A stretch of DNA of 64,000 nt from Frankia umida (GCF_023242945.1 NZ_JALKFT010000005.1:124001-188000); one strand, 5' to 3'; shown: positions 40,601 to 47,179, numbered from the stretch's first letter. Numbers and translations: made by a program. Notes: generated by a model from the sequence alone, not told the origin.

Positions 40601-43600
40601 GGATCTTCGGTGTGCTTGCGGCGGGCGCGGGCTATCTGCCGATCGACACCGAACAACCGGCGGACCGGTTGGCGTTCCTGCTCGCCGATGCCGCCCCCAC
40701 GGCCATCCTCACCACCCGGATGTTCGCCACCCGCCTGCCCGAGCACACCGCCACCGTCATCCTGCTCGACGAGCCGACGTCCGACGTCGAGCCCGAACCC
40801 GAGCTCGACGGGAGGCCGGGGTCGCCGGCGGCCGGTGGACGGCGTCCGACCGCGGCCAGCGCCGCCAGCGTGATCTACACCTCGGGTTCGACCGGACGGC
40901 CCAAGGCGGTCGTTGGCACCCACCGTGGCCTGGTCAACCTGTTCGGTTCGCATGTCGTCGACCTCATCGCGCCGGCGCAGGACGCGGCCGGCCCCGGACG
41001 GGAGGCGCTGCGGGTCCTGCACGCGGCCTCGTTCAGCTTCGACGGCTCGTGGGAGCCGCTGCTGTGGCTGCTCGCCGGCCATGAGGTGCATGTGGTGGAC
41101 GAGCGGACCGCCCGCGACTCCGCCGCCCTCGTCGCCTACCTCGAACGGGTCCGCGTCGACGTGCTCGACCTGACCCCGACCTACCTGCAGGAACTGATGA
41201 AGGACGGCTTCGGCCGGCGGGACGCGCACCGACCCGGTGTCCTGCTCGTCGGTGGCGAGGCGACCCCGCCCGCGCTGTGGGCGCAGCTGCGGGCGATGCC
41301 CCCGACGGTCGTGCACGACCTGTACGGGCCGACCGAGTACTCGGTCGACGCCTACGGCTGGCACAGCGGCGGCCCGGGCGGCGGGGCGTGCGGGCCAGCC
41401 GGGTCGCAGTGGGCGGCGCCGATCGCGAACACCGACGTCTACCTGTTGGACCAGGCGCTCGAGCCGGTCGCCGACGGTGTGCCCGGCGAGCTCTACCTGG
41501 CCGGACCGGGTCTGGCCCGCGGCTACCTCGGCCGGCCGGGGCTTTCCGCCACCCGTTTCGTCGCCGACCCGTTCGGTTCGGCGGGGCGGCGGATGTACCG
41601 CACCGGTGACCTGGCCCGCCGCCGTCCGGACAGCTCCCTCGCCTTCCTCGGCCGCGCCGACGACCAGATCAAGCTGCGTGGCTTCCGGGTCGAACTCGGC
41701 GAGATCGAACGGGCGTTGGAGGCGGTGCCCGGTGTCAGCCAGGCCGCCGTCCTCTTCCGCCCGGACGCCCCACCCGCCCGCCAACTCCTCGCCTACGTCG
41801 TGCCCGCCGCCGCTACCGGCCAGGGTGCCGCTGCCCAAGGGGCTGTCGGCCAGGGGGCCGCGGTCCAGGGGTCCGCGGTCCAGGGAGCTGGGGCCGAAGG
41901 GGCGGCGCTGGGTGCCATGGTGCGGGAGCAGGTGGCTCGGGTGCTGCCCGGGCATATGGTGCCGCAGGCGGTCGTCGTGCTCGTCCGGCTGCCCCGCACG
42001 ACCAACGGCAAGCTGGACCGGGCGGCGCTGCCCGAACCGGTCACCACGCCACCCTCGGCGGGCCGTCGGCCGCGGGACGCCCGCGAGGAGCTGCTCGCCG
42101 AGCGGTTCGCCGCCGTCCTCGGGGTGGACCGGGTCGGCGTCGACGACGACTTCTTCACCCTCGGCGGTCACTCGCTGCTGGTGATGCGGCTGTGCGCGGC
42201 GATCCGCACGACGTTCGGCGTGGAGATCACCCCCCGCACCGTCTTCGAGGAGCCGACCGTCGCCCGCCTGGCCCGCCGGCTGGACACCGCCGGCACCGCC
42301 CGACCGGCCGTGCGCCGCCGGGCTCGCCCCGGCCAGCCGCCCCTGTCGTTCGCGCAGCGGCGGATGTGGGTCCTCGGCCAGGTGGAAGGGCCTGGCGCCA
42401 CCTACAACATCCCGGTCACCTGGCGGTTCACCGGCGCGCTGGACCTCACCGCGCTGCGCGCCGCCATCGCGGACGTGGTCGGCCGACACGAGGCGTTGCG
42501 CACCGTCTTCCCCGCCGGCCCGGACGGCGAACCGGTCGCGCGCGTCCTGGACCCGGCGCAGGTCCACATCCCGTTCGACGTGATCGACCGGACGGCGGAC
42601 GCCCCACCGCCACCACGGGACCCGCGGCTCGCGGACCTGCTGGCCAAGGCGGCGGCATACCCGTTCGACCTCGAACGGGAGGTGCCGGTGCGGGTGAGCG
42701 TCGTGCGCGCCACCCCGACGCTGCACCTCGTCCAACTGCTCATCCACCACATCGCCGCGGACGAGGGTTCCGACCTGCCCCTGTCGCGGGATCTGTCCAC
42801 CGCCTACCGGGCCCGGACGGCCGGTGTGGCCCCGGACTGGGCGCCGCTGCCCGTCCAGTACGTCGACTACGCGCTGTGGCAGCGGGAGCTGCTCGGGGAC
42901 GAGGCCGACCCGGCCAGTCCGGCGGCCGCGTCCCGACGGTTCTGGCGGGACGCGCTGGCCGGCCTGCCCGCGGAACTGGCGCTGCCCACCGACCGGGCGC
43001 GCCCGGACGAACCGACCCACGCCGGCGGCATCGTCGAGACGTCCATCGACGCCGAACTGGTCGCGGCGCTGCGGGCGCTCGGCCGGGAGCATGGCGCGAG
43101 CCTGTTCATGGTGGCGCGTGGCGCCGTGGCGACCCTGCTGCACCGCCTCGGCGCGGGGGTCGACGTGCCGATCGGCACACCGGTCTCCGGACGGGTCGAC
43201 GCCGCGTTGGACGACCTCGTCGGTTTCTTCCTCAACACCGTCGTGCTGCGGACGGACCTGTCCGGCGACCCGTCGTTCGCCGACCTGCTCGGCCGGGTCC
43301 GCGCCGGTGACCTGGCCGCCTTCGACCACCAGGAGCTGCCCTTCGACCGGGTGGTGGACGCGGTCAACCCGCCGCGGCTGCTCGCCCGCCACCCCCTGTT
43401 CCAGGTGATGATCGTCTACCTGGCGGCCGCCGACGTCACCGACGGCCTGGACCTCGGCGGCGGTGTCCTCGGCCGACCCGAGCCGGTGCGCCGCTCCACC
43501 GCCAAGTTCGACCTGTCCTTCGACTTCGTCGAACAGCGTTCCGAGGACGGGGGCGCGGCCGGCATGACGATCGGCGTCGCCTACAGCGACGACCTGTTCG

Positions 43601-45753
43601 ACCGGACCACCGCCGAGCGCCTGGCCGCCTGCCTGCGTCACCTGCTCGCCGCCCTCGCCGGCGCCCCAGGCACACCCGTGGGCACCCTCGAGGTCACCGA
43701 CGGCGACGGCCGCCTGGTGGTCTTCCCCACCCACGCGATCGACGCGACGACGCCGGACGTGACGTCCGGCGACCCCGGCGCATCACGCGGCGCGGGCCAG
43801 CCGGTCAGCGAAGCCGCCTCGGCCGCCTCGGCCGCCTCGGCTGGCTCGGCTGGCTTGGGCGTCTCGGCTGGCGGTCGGCCGGCGGCCCGGCGGATGGCGG
43901 TGGGCGAGGTCGAGACCGCGCTGGTCACGGCGTTCGCGTCAGTGCTGGGGGTCGAGGAGGTCGGCGTCGACGACGACTTCTTCACTCTCGGCGGCGACAG
44001 CATCATCGCGATGCGGCTGGTCACCCGCATCCGCGCCGCCGGGTTCACGGTGACCCCGCGGCAGCTGTTCGGCCATCGCACCCCCGCGACCCTCGCCACC
44101 GTCACCCGCCGCCGCGGCGTTCGCCCGGCCCGGACCACCTCCGCCGGCGCGACCTCCACCGGCGCCGCGTCCACCAGCGCCACCTCCACCCGTGGCACGT
44201 CGGCTCCGGCGCGGGAGGCGGTGCTGCCGCCGACGCCGGCGTTGCAGTCGGCCCGGGAACGCGGTGGACACATCGGGCAGCGGCTGGCGTTCGCCTCGTT
44301 CACCTCACCGGTGCTCCTGCGCACCCCGGCCGGCCTGGACCTCGACACCCTGGTCGCCGGACTCGCCGCCGTCATCGAGCGGCACGAGGTCCTGCGCGCC
44401 CGGCTGGTGCGCACCTCCGGTGCCGGCGCCGACGGCGGGCCGGCCTGGTCGCTGGCGATCGCGGCCCCCGGCGTCCTGGACGCCCGCGACCTGGTCCGCC
44501 GGATCGACGCGACCGACCTCGCCGGTGCCGGTGCCGGTGCCGGTGCCGACGAGCGTGACGGGTTCGGCAGCCGCGGTGCGCTCGCGGCGATGTCGGGCCT
44601 GGCCGCGGCGACCAACGCCGAGATCGACCCGGACCGCGGCCAGCTGCTGCGGGCCGTCTGGCTGGACGCGGGCCCCGCGACACCCGGCCGACTGCTGCTG
44701 ATCATCCACCATGCGCTGATCGACGGGGTGTCCTGGTCGGTGGTGCTGGAGGATCTGGCCGCGGCGGTCACCGCGCTGCGCACCGGTGCCTCCCCGGACC
44801 TGGCGCCCGTCGCCGTCCCGTTCGGCGACTGGGCCCGCCGCCTGGACGCCCGGGCCCGCGACCCGCGCACCGACGAGCGCCTCCCCTTCTGGCAGGACCT
44901 GCTCGCCCGCGCCACCCCGGTCACCTGGTCGCCGCCAGCACGGACGTCCGAGGAGCCGGCGACTGCCCAGGAGCTGGTGGCGTCCGAGGTGCCGGTGGCG
45001 GTGACCGTGCCGCCGCGGCGGGCCACGGCGCTGCTGTCGACGGTGCCCGCCGCGTTCGGCATCGGCGTGGACGAACTGCTGCTCGCCGCGCTGTCGCTGG
45101 CCGTCACCGAGCTGACCCGGCCGGATGACAGCGGCCGGTCGGGGATCGTCGTCGCGATGCAGGCGCACGGACGCCAGGAACACCTCGTCGGCGACGACGA
45201 CCTGACCCGCACGGTCGGCTGGCTCGCCGAGATCTACCCGTTCCTGCTCGAATGCTCCAGCGGCCGTGCTGGTGCTGGCGACGGCAACGGCGACGGCGAC
45301 CGGGAGATCGACGGGACGGTCGCGCGGGTGCGGGCGCTCATGGCCCAGATCCCCGACGGCGGCACCGACTACAGCCTGCTGCGCTACCTCAACCCGCGCA
45401 CGGCGGCCACGCTCGCGGCCGCCCCCGCTCCCACGATCTACCTGAACTATGTGGGACGGCTGACCCGCGGCCAGGTCACCGACTGGTCGGTCGCCGCGCA
45501 GGACGAGGTGCTGTTCGCGGACTGGAACTCCGACCAGCCCGACCCGTTCCCGCTGAGCCTGATCGTGCGGGTCCTCGACACCCCGGACGGCCCCGAGCTC
45601 ACCGCCCGCTGGACGACCGGCGACGACGCGCCACCCGCCGTGGTCGTGCACGCCCTCGCGGCCGCCTGGGAGCGAGCCCTGGCCGCCCTCGCCGACCGTG
45701 CCGACCGCCTGGACGCCGCCGCCCGACCGGGGGCGGTTCCGCCTGCTTCGTGA
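25606..45753 (+). CDS. Giant NRPS: C-A-PCP / C-A-PCP-E / C*-A-MT-PCP / C-A-PCP / C-PCP-E
   Basis: One 6,715-residue synthetase; GTG 25606 is chosen because GGAAGGA lies eight bases upstream. Module 1: C (HHIAWDD, 176), A (DPVQLGVVWK, no match known to me), PCP (S1116). Module 2: C (HHVVTDG, 1335), A with exact Thr code DFWNIGMVHK, PCP (S2262), E (HHLVVDG, 2490). Module 3: C with QVLLWDG (2997–3003) instead of HHxxxDG; A with DMENMGLINK (N5-hydroxyornithine type), interrupted after A8 by a methyltransferase (LEIGVGTG, 3909), probably N-methylating; PCP (S4372). Module 4: C (HHIATDE, 4572), A with DGEDLGLVDK (acidic pocket, basic substrate suspected), PCP (S5523). Module 5: C (HHIAADE, 5714), no A domain, PCP (S6132), E (HHALIDG, 6368). 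There is no thioesterase. Codes were read by eye. Confidence 0.93.
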   Translation: MASPDSAQRKRELLRRRLAAAELAREPESGPAGGPARVPGEGHPVSAGQRRMWFLSRLRPDSLAYTISTAFDLTGPLDVDALHAALRTVARRHEILRTTYRVSADGELEQVVRDDVEPAWSSVDVGAEPEPRRAAVARQAALRATRRPFDLAVESPLRVTVIRHDDDRHTLALAAHHIAWDDACWDIFFTDLLAAYDTGTGAVAAAGGQYLDVAWSDHGPDEAGLAYWRTVLSPLAEPLTLPTPTPDDLAARDRQVGDGGGPDGGRQVVHPASGELGGRVRAFAARQGATPFMVVFAAYAALLHRVTGSRDVTVGTPVVNRDGAETAGVLGYFGNSLALRLSVEPADTFTELLLRAREVCRGAFAHADVDLADVARAVNPDRADGVSSLFNTMIAVRRPAAAALRGRDLRGVRRPLHNGTAQFPLLLVAEFTETDSTGTDSTGTGGGASGAFELETTYQDAVVSATFAEAVGPRLARLLAAALADPDAPIATLDLLASAERAHLLAAGNAPTSTAAPTSTAAPTGDVPVGITHDAAASAVPWTTRFAEQAARAPRRTALVTAAGSLTYGELAGRADTLAHALVGRGVRPGTVVAVALPRTADLVVAVAGIGRAGGAYLPVDVDYPAERIAFMLADAAPTVLVTTRDLAPGLPHPSDTVVLLVDDPTADHLAADGTVPADPAATVPGTEPAPTWPPVVHPDSPVYVIYTSGSTGRPKGVVVSHRSLAVFLASFVAAVRIGPDDRLLGATTLGFDPSTVELLAPLTVGASCHLVEAGEGRDPARLAALITAGEVTIAQATPSRWRSVLDAAPPGPLPVRVLSGGEPLPSDLAVELTARAREVINVYGPTEVTVWATTGVVPAGDTTPGRPTVGRPLPHVHAYVLDGALTPVVPGATGELYLAGPAVADAYLARPALSATRFVADPFDPTRRMYRTGDLARWRATGELDVAGRTDDQVKLRGFRIELGEIETVLAADPSVARAAAVVRDDGPAGRVLVAYVVPAAADDPATDEDPATAGSSAAAGQRKWTERLRASVASRLPGHMVPAAFVVLAALPTTANGKLDRRALPAPDFAAAVGSGGRAPATAAETILRDVFADVLGQPGVGVDDSFFHLGGDSILAFSMVTRAAARGLTVALADVFAHPTVAALAALAAPDALAAPATPDATGSIAATGSTRTEIELAVDEAELARVRARFPAATSVWPLSPSQSGLLFHRLLDGEDSPDVYVLQFVLELGDVGDVARLRAASRALIARHELLRAAIVSDGRVPAQVVLPAADPEWTVVDLSGWPAAEARAETRRLVEADRAGRFDLATPPLIRFLWVRTGTQTATLAVCAHHVVTDGWSLPLLLRELFTLAAADDPALAGAGLPAPRPYSDHLRWLRAQDGDAARAAWRAALAGLDTPTLLAGGGHRTTPASEASTGSASTGSASTGSASTGGASGGGSPATVEREIDAELARRLGELGRARGLTFATILRAAHAVLLSRAVGRDDVVFGEAASGRPPALAGVDTMVGLFVTTVPVRVTVRAGEPVAALMADLQAAQGALFAHHHLGLAEIQAVAGLGELFDTLLVVESYPFDPATLLPAGGPRLVGLDGHDATHYALTVRVIPGERPRFTFGYQPDLLEATTVAALADRLLALLAEIAADPDRPVGALAGSRPADPADPADPAAPLIPGVPGVPSELVGASELVGASEGGDLDVTLPRLFEAQVRRAPEAVALRWREEELTYAELDIRANRLAQVLRGRGVGPESIVAVALPRSIDLVVALLAVQKAGGAYLPVDPTYPSERITFMLRDASPVCAVTTVADRAALPVRTGIPLLALDDPLVVTALAEQPPTTPDIDPRGDHLAYVIYTSGSTGRPKGTLIPHRNVVRLFADTQDWFHFDDRDVWTLFHSVSFDFSVWELWGPLLHGGRLVVVDHEVSRSPEAFRALLAREAVTVLNQTPSAFATLIDADADADAAAGPGTSAPALALRLVIFGGEALDTSRLAPWYARHAPDAPHLVNMYGITETTVHVTYLPLPVENNDGGRGLIGVPIPGLRARLLDRHLTPVPPGVPGEIYVSGGQLARGYLGRPGLSATRFVADPHGTPGDRLYRTGDLARQAPDGTLEYLGRADDQVKIRGFRIEPGEIEAVLAADPTVARAVVLARPDAAGRARLIAYVVPSATDADAVQQVDVAALRARAAAVLPDFMVPAAVVALPGLPLTGNGKLDRAALPAPDLGAATSARTGRTQLERTLCAVFSTVLGLDRVGVDDDFLTLGGDSILAIGLVNRARREGVRVTPREVFLQRTPAALAALVAARTPTASTAATSTPATSTPATSAFATSTSDAPAAAASSASASTAFGAAGAAREEALGMLTPLPIVARLAEWGGQIRRFNQAFLVGTPADADEPSLRAALEALLAHHDGLRARLLRPAPSVWLMRIDPPGIPDPDLLVRIDTAGLDEAALRATITAASGSAAGRLDPDAATMVRAVWLDAGPGQPGRLVLVAHHLVVDGVSWRILLDDLTDAYAAVRAQRPVALDPVGTSLRAFSRITAEAAAAPERLGELTHWLATLAPGGRPFTEPSRSGGVGTVAGTARLRVDLPVSTTSALLTGVPAATGAEITDVLLTALRQAIPAEGPSGDPSGDLIVDLERHGRTELTDEVDLARTVGWFTSIAPVRLGPAHGCAREVLAAVTATLRAVPDAGIGFGLLRYANPLAGPTLAAAGHAQVLFNYLGRFGTDGRADFAPAPEFDALAASFDPDLGVGYPLTVDVACVDTAQGPRLQATFTYLTTILTPDVTARLAAAFVDALGDLATLATPNTTAGPGTDSAASTDSAASTDSAAGTGPSSPIVAAARALVELSDEQTSRIAQAFPAGIDAVWPLSPLQEGLYFQWALDRTSDAYTAQFSFDFDHRLDVDRLRRATTAFMAHHPTVRAGFLSDGLPHTVQVIVRGLPAPVEEIDLTGLPEALREQRAREIAAADRARPFDVCAPPLFRLTLLHLADNLDRLVINRQVLLWDGWSGALVVEDLLTRYAADEDSAAPATATAPATAATAATAATTVGASFADYLGWLREQDTGAAEAAWRSALAGLDEPTMVIPAARGLAPVAPERITAEVPEGTAAAARAAARAHGVTLNTIFNTALALVLASVTGGDDIVFGTTVAGRPTELDGIDEVVGLFLNTVPVRIRLDPAESVGDLLRRVAGDRLDLLDHEYLGLAEIQRASGHPVLFDTLYVLQNFIDEVANERTTARHGIIAGSSLDHTHFPLTFVLAPGTRITMRLEYRADVVDADLAHALFDRFLATVGTLVADLDAPVGRIDPLLPAERIRLASDTALVREPIGTETIADLLATRAAAVGDETALVLGGQRLTYAELDARVNQVARLLSARGAGPETVVALGLGRTLDMVVALFAVLRTGAAYLPLELDHPPARLTSMVADAGATLALTTAATHRYLADLPEGADLPEGAGLAEGAGLSEGADRVASAAVRWLELDDPELAAELAATSADPLSDAELGAFARGRADRLDHPAYVIYTSGSTGRPKGVVTPYRGLTNMQLNHQKEIFAPTVAAAGGRRLRIAHTVSFAFDMSWEELLWLVEGHEVHICDEELRRDAEGLVAYCDRHHIDVVNVTPTYALHLFEAGLLERDEAPAGTGRHRPALVMLGGEAVPDSVWNRLRDTDGITGYNLYGPTEYTINTLGAGTSDSVTPAVGRPIRNTAVLVLDRWLRPVPDGVAGELYIAGDGLARGYLGQLGLTAARFVADPVHLGARMYRTGDLVVRRPDGNLDFLGRTDDQLKIRGHRIELGEVISALDGHPGVSQSAVIAVPDPTLPGSKRLVAYVVPARRGADDRAVTETEQVGEWQQIYTDEYERIPTAATVEDFAGWDSSYDGTPIPLPDMRQWRAATVERVQALAPDAGQGQAPGRRILEIGVGTGLLLGPLAPGCEAYWATDFAAPVVAKLRAEAAADPRRFGAVELRHAPAHITEGLPRAFFDTVVINSVIQYFPSADYLRGVLLGALELLAPGGSILIGDVRDLGRLRAFHSAIERRALERRALERRALERRALERRALEGDVDAGSATDPRRFAAAVDRRLQLEKELVVAPAFFHALAADAGLEVCVRVKRGHHRNELTRHRYDVVLRRPTVARHTPDPTAASEWTELTWGVDVVDLAGFTAFLRGRRPARVRLAAMPDARVAAELATIDLADATAAEVIGQAAQTLAVDPEDVHALADTLGYTAALEPRSDTAGLLDVVLVHGTRPTDLPFTAPTTSTAATERTSVTASSAAAEHTNDPTAARAAGALVARLRTDLATVLPDYAVPAAFMPLTEIPRNANGKLDVAALPAPRPVARSSGRAPAAGVEQALADLFADILGLPSVGADDNFFALGGHSLLATRVVSRARTTLGVELAIRDLFDAPTVEALAAKLTTGTGTGAAGAGRTRPVLRAATPRPARVPLSAAQRRLWLVDRLAGGTDAYNYPLALRLAGRIDLDALRAAVADLITRHEVLRTVITTDDGTPYQHILDPAVALTRITITHDAAAGAEGGDVGVEGTQRWIAAATARPFDLAVEPPLRLRVRGEADGDVLLVVLHHIATDEWSDRPFLLDLDAAYTARLAGRTPRFAPLPVQYADFTLWQRDLLGDPADQDSLAARQLAFWLDALRGLPQRIALPLDRERPAERDGRSGRAVRVLPAPVTAGLRALCTATATSISMLVHAALATLLHRLGAGDDIPIGVPVAGRTDAGLEQLVGFFVNTLVVRSDLTDDPTFRDLLARTRQTDLAAFDHADLPFEDIVAARRGRRVPGVNPLFQVMAGYHHLGGDDRALFGQPVSWINPEVGSAKFDLDVTFVDRAATGEITALVEFALDILDPSSGARLADRLVRLLARIVDDPDRPVSRLLLLDADERAAALRAAAGPRRALPATPAVPATPAILTTPAVPAALSGPARTVPDLLDRAVAAYPDRVALVTETESLTFTELAAEVARIARRIARLRLTPETIVGAEMVVAVALPRARMVPGIFGVLAAGAGYLPIDTEQPADRLAFLLADAAPTAILTTRMFATRLPEHTATVILLDEPTSDVEPEPELDGRPGSPAAGGRRPTAASAASVIYTSGSTGRPKAVVGTHRGLVNLFGSHVVDLIAPAQDAAGPGREALRVLHAASFSFDGSWEPLLWLLAGHEVHVVDERTARDSAALVAYLERVRVDVLDLTPTYLQELMKDGFGRRDAHRPGVLLVGGEATPPALWAQLRAMPPTVVHDLYGPTEYSVDAYGWHSGGPGGGACGPAGSQWAAPIANTDVYLLDQALEPVADGVPGELYLAGPGLARGYLGRPGLSATRFVADPFGSAGRRMYRTGDLARRRPDSSLAFLGRADDQIKLRGFRVELGEIERALEAVPGVSQAAVLFRPDAPPARQLLAYVVPAAATGQGAAAQGAVGQGAAVQGSAVQGAGAEGAALGAMVREQVARVLPGHMVPQAVVVLVRLPRTTNGKLDRAALPEPVTTPPSAGRRPRDAREELLAERFAAVLGVDRVGVDDDFFTLGGHSLLVMRLCAAIRTTFGVEITPRTVFEEPTVARLARRLDTAGTARPAVRRRARPGQPPLSFAQRRMWVLGQVEGPGATYNIPVTWRFTGALDLTALRAAIADVVGRHEALRTVFPAGPDGEPVARVLDPAQVHIPFDVIDRTADAPPPPRDPRLADLLAKAAAYPFDLEREVPVRVSVVRATPTLHLVQLLIHHIAADEGSDLPLSRDLSTAYRARTAGVAPDWAPLPVQYVDYALWQRELLGDEADPASPAAASRRFWRDALAGLPAELALPTDRARPDEPTHAGGIVETSIDAELVAALRALGREHGASLFMVARGAVATLLHRLGAGVDVPIGTPVSGRVDAALDDLVGFFLNTVVLRTDLSGDPSFADLLGRVRAGDLAAFDHQELPFDRVVDAVNPPRLLARHPLFQVMIVYLAAADVTDGLDLGGGVLGRPEPVRRSTAKFDLSFDFVEQRSEDGGAAGMTIGVAYSDDLFDRTTAERLAACLRHLLAALAGAPGTPVGTLEVTDGDGRLVVFPTHAIDATTPDVTSGDPGASRGAGQPVSEAASAASAASAGSAGLGVSAGGRPAARRMAVGEVETALVTAFASVLGVEEVGVDDDFFTLGGDSIIAMRLVTRIRAAGFTVTPRQLFGHRTPATLATVTRRRGVRPARTTSAGATSTGAASTSATSTRGTSAPAREAVLPPTPALQSARERGGHIGQRLAFASFTSPVLLRTPAGLDLDTLVAGLAAVIERHEVLRARLVRTSGAGADGGPAWSLAIAAPGVLDARDLVRRIDATDLAGAGAGAGADERDGFGSRGALAAMSGLAAATNAEIDPDRGQLLRAVWLDAGPATPGRLLLIIHHALIDGVSWSVVLEDLAAAVTALRTGASPDLAPVAVPFGDWARRLDARARDPRTDERLPFWQDLLARATPVTWSPPARTSEEPATAQELVASEVPVAVTVPPRRATALLSTVPAAFGIGVDELLLAALSLAVTELTRPDDSGRSGIVVAMQAHGRQEHLVGDDDLTRTVGWLAEIYPFLLECSSGRAGAGDGNGDGDREIDGTVARVRALMAQIPDGGTDYSLLRYLNPRTAATLAAAPAPTIYLNYVGRLTRGQVTDWSVAAQDEVLFADWNSDQPDPFPLSLIVRVLDTPDGPELTARWTTGDDAPPAVVVHALAAAWERALAALADRADRLDAAARPGAVPPAS
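29857..29916 (+). repeat. 15-bp in-frame tandem repeat in NRPS C2 domain
   Basis: Four copies of about GCGTCCACGGGCAGC encode an ASTGS series in a loop between the two halves of the second condensation domain. The frame is kept. Confidence 0.85.
34032..34085 (+). repeat. 18-bp in-frame tandem repeat in E2–C3 linker
   Basis: Three copies of an 18-bp unit encode repeated Thr-Asp-Ser-Ala-Ala/Ala-Ser in the linker between the first epimerisation domain and the degenerate third condensation domain. Confidence 0.8.
37690..37764 (+). repeat. 15-bp repeat (ERRAL x5) inside the methyltransferase domain
   Basis: Five copies of GAACGTCGTGCCCTC (two carry T-to-C changes) encode ERRAL five times at residues 4029–4053. 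Unlike the other repeats, this lies inside a folded domain. It comes after the IGDVRDLGRLRAF strand of the methyltransferase and should form a charged helix. Confidence 0.92.
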
Positions 45754-45816
45754 CCTGCTGAACCAGCCACCGATCCCGGCCCGCCTGTCAGCCGATGAGC
45801 CCGAAGAGAGAAACCC

Positions 45817-47043
45817 GTGCCAGACACGACGCGATCCCTGGGGGAGAGCATGGCCAGCTCGATCGATGCCTACCGTGAGTCCGTCCAGGATCTGACCCTC
45901 GGGCCGCTGCCCGCCTGGGGCACCGACTGCGTCCGCAGCATGATCGACACGCTGACATCCACGGCCGAGCCGTTCCCCTGCGTGTTCGCGGTGGCCGCGG
46001 CGAACCGCGGTGGCCTGCGGTTCGGTTTCGTCGACGACCTCGACGACCCCCGGACCTGGTCGACCCTGCCGGACATCCTCGCCACCTACCTGGCTGTCTA
46101 CAAGGAGATCTCGCGCAACACGTCGCTGGTCGTGTTCTTCGGCTCCGGCCAGGAGCAGGAGGGAGAAGCGGAGCGGGAGCCGGGGCAGCGGGTGCCGGAG
46201 GAAGCGCGGGCCGGCGACATCCTCGCCTACGAGCAGCGGTTCTGGTCGCTGCTTCAGTACCTGCACGACGGGGACGGCGAGCCCTGGCCGTCGGACATCC
46301 CGACCGAGACCGACGATCCCGGGTGGGAGTTCAGCTTCCGCGGCTCCCCGATCTTCGTGGTCTGCAACACCCCGTCCCACCATCGACTGCGCAGCCGGAG
46401 CAGCCCCGTCTTCAACATCACTTTCCAGCCGCGCTGGGTCTTCGAGGGCCTCGAGCCCTACACCCCGCGTGGGGCCGCCGCCCGCAGGACGATCCGTGAG
46501 CGGCTGCGCAAGATGGACGAGGTCGACTCGACCCCGCTGCTCGGCTCGTTCGGTGACCCGGCGAACCGCGAGTGGAAGCAGTACTTCCTGCGTGACGACG
46601 CCACCGTCGCCGACGGCTGCCCCTTCCTCGCCAACGCCGCCCGCACCGCCGCCGCCGGTACTGCCGGTACTGCCGGCTTTGCCGAGGTGGAGCCGTCGGG
46701 TCGGGCGTTCAAGGTGGTCGTCAACGAGGAGCAGCAGTACTCGGTGTGGCCGGCGAACCGGCGTAACGCGCTCGGTTGGTTCGACACGTCCGTCACCGGG
46801 ACACGTGAGCAGTGCCTGGACAGCATCGCCTCGACCTGGTCCGACCTGCGGCCGCGCAGCCTGCGTCGGCGGATGTCCGGTGCCGCGGACGCCACCGTCC
46901 GGGACGCGGGTACGCGGGCCGGGATGGGAGCCGGCGGCCGTCCGCTACTGCCGATGACGGCCCACGCGCCGGCACCCCACACGTCCGAGGACGCCGAGCA
47001 GGACGAGGCCGAGCGCGAGTCGGTCTCCAGCCCCGCCCTCTGA
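45817..47043 (+). CDS. YqcI/YcgG-family N-oxygenase fused to MbtH domain
   Basis: 408 residues in two parts. Residues 1–275 match the YqcI/YcgG family: PFPCVFAVAAANRGGLRFGF, the central FSFRGSPIFVVCNTPSHHRL with RSRSSP, FNITFQPRWVFEG, and a terminal CPF (Cys268). Members include heme-dependent N-hydroxylases of arginine and related guanidines (GntA of guanitoxin; an arginine hydroxylase of graminine synthesis, as I recall). Residues 298–355 are a complete MbtH domain (FKVVVNEEQQYSVWPANRRN, CLDSIASTWSDLRPRSL). A disordered tail follows. The fusion suggests hydroxylation is physically tied to an NRPS adenylation domain. GTG 45817 starts 63 bp after the giant NRPS; AGAGAG is a weak ribosome site. 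Arginine as substrate is inference. Confidence 0.85.
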   Translation: MPDTTRSLGESMASSIDAYRESVQDLTLGPLPAWGTDCVRSMIDTLTSTAEPFPCVFAVAAANRGGLRFGFVDDLDDPRTWSTLPDILATYLAVYKEISRNTSLVVFFGSGQEQEGEAEREPGQRVPEEARAGDILAYEQRFWSLLQYLHDGDGEPWPSDIPTETDDPGWEFSFRGSPIFVVCNTPSHHRLRSRSSPVFNITFQPRWVFEGLEPYTPRGAAARRTIRERLRKMDEVDSTPLLGSFGDPANREWKQYFLRDDATVADGCPFLANAARTAAAGTAGTAGFAEVEPSGRAFKVVVNEEQQYSVWPANRRNALGWFDTSVTGTREQCLDSIASTWSDLRPRSLRRRMSGAADATVRDAGTRAGMGAGGRPLLPMTAHAPAPHTSEDAEQDEAERESVSSPAL

Positions 47044-47179
47044 CGGCGGCCTCGCCCTCCGCCGGCGGCGCCGCCCTTCGCTGGCGACGCCTCCCACGGG
47101 CGGCGGGCCGTCCAGCCGCCAGCGGGGCGTCCGGCTGATCTCCGCATGTTCAACGTGAAACCGAAAGGAAACTCTGTCG

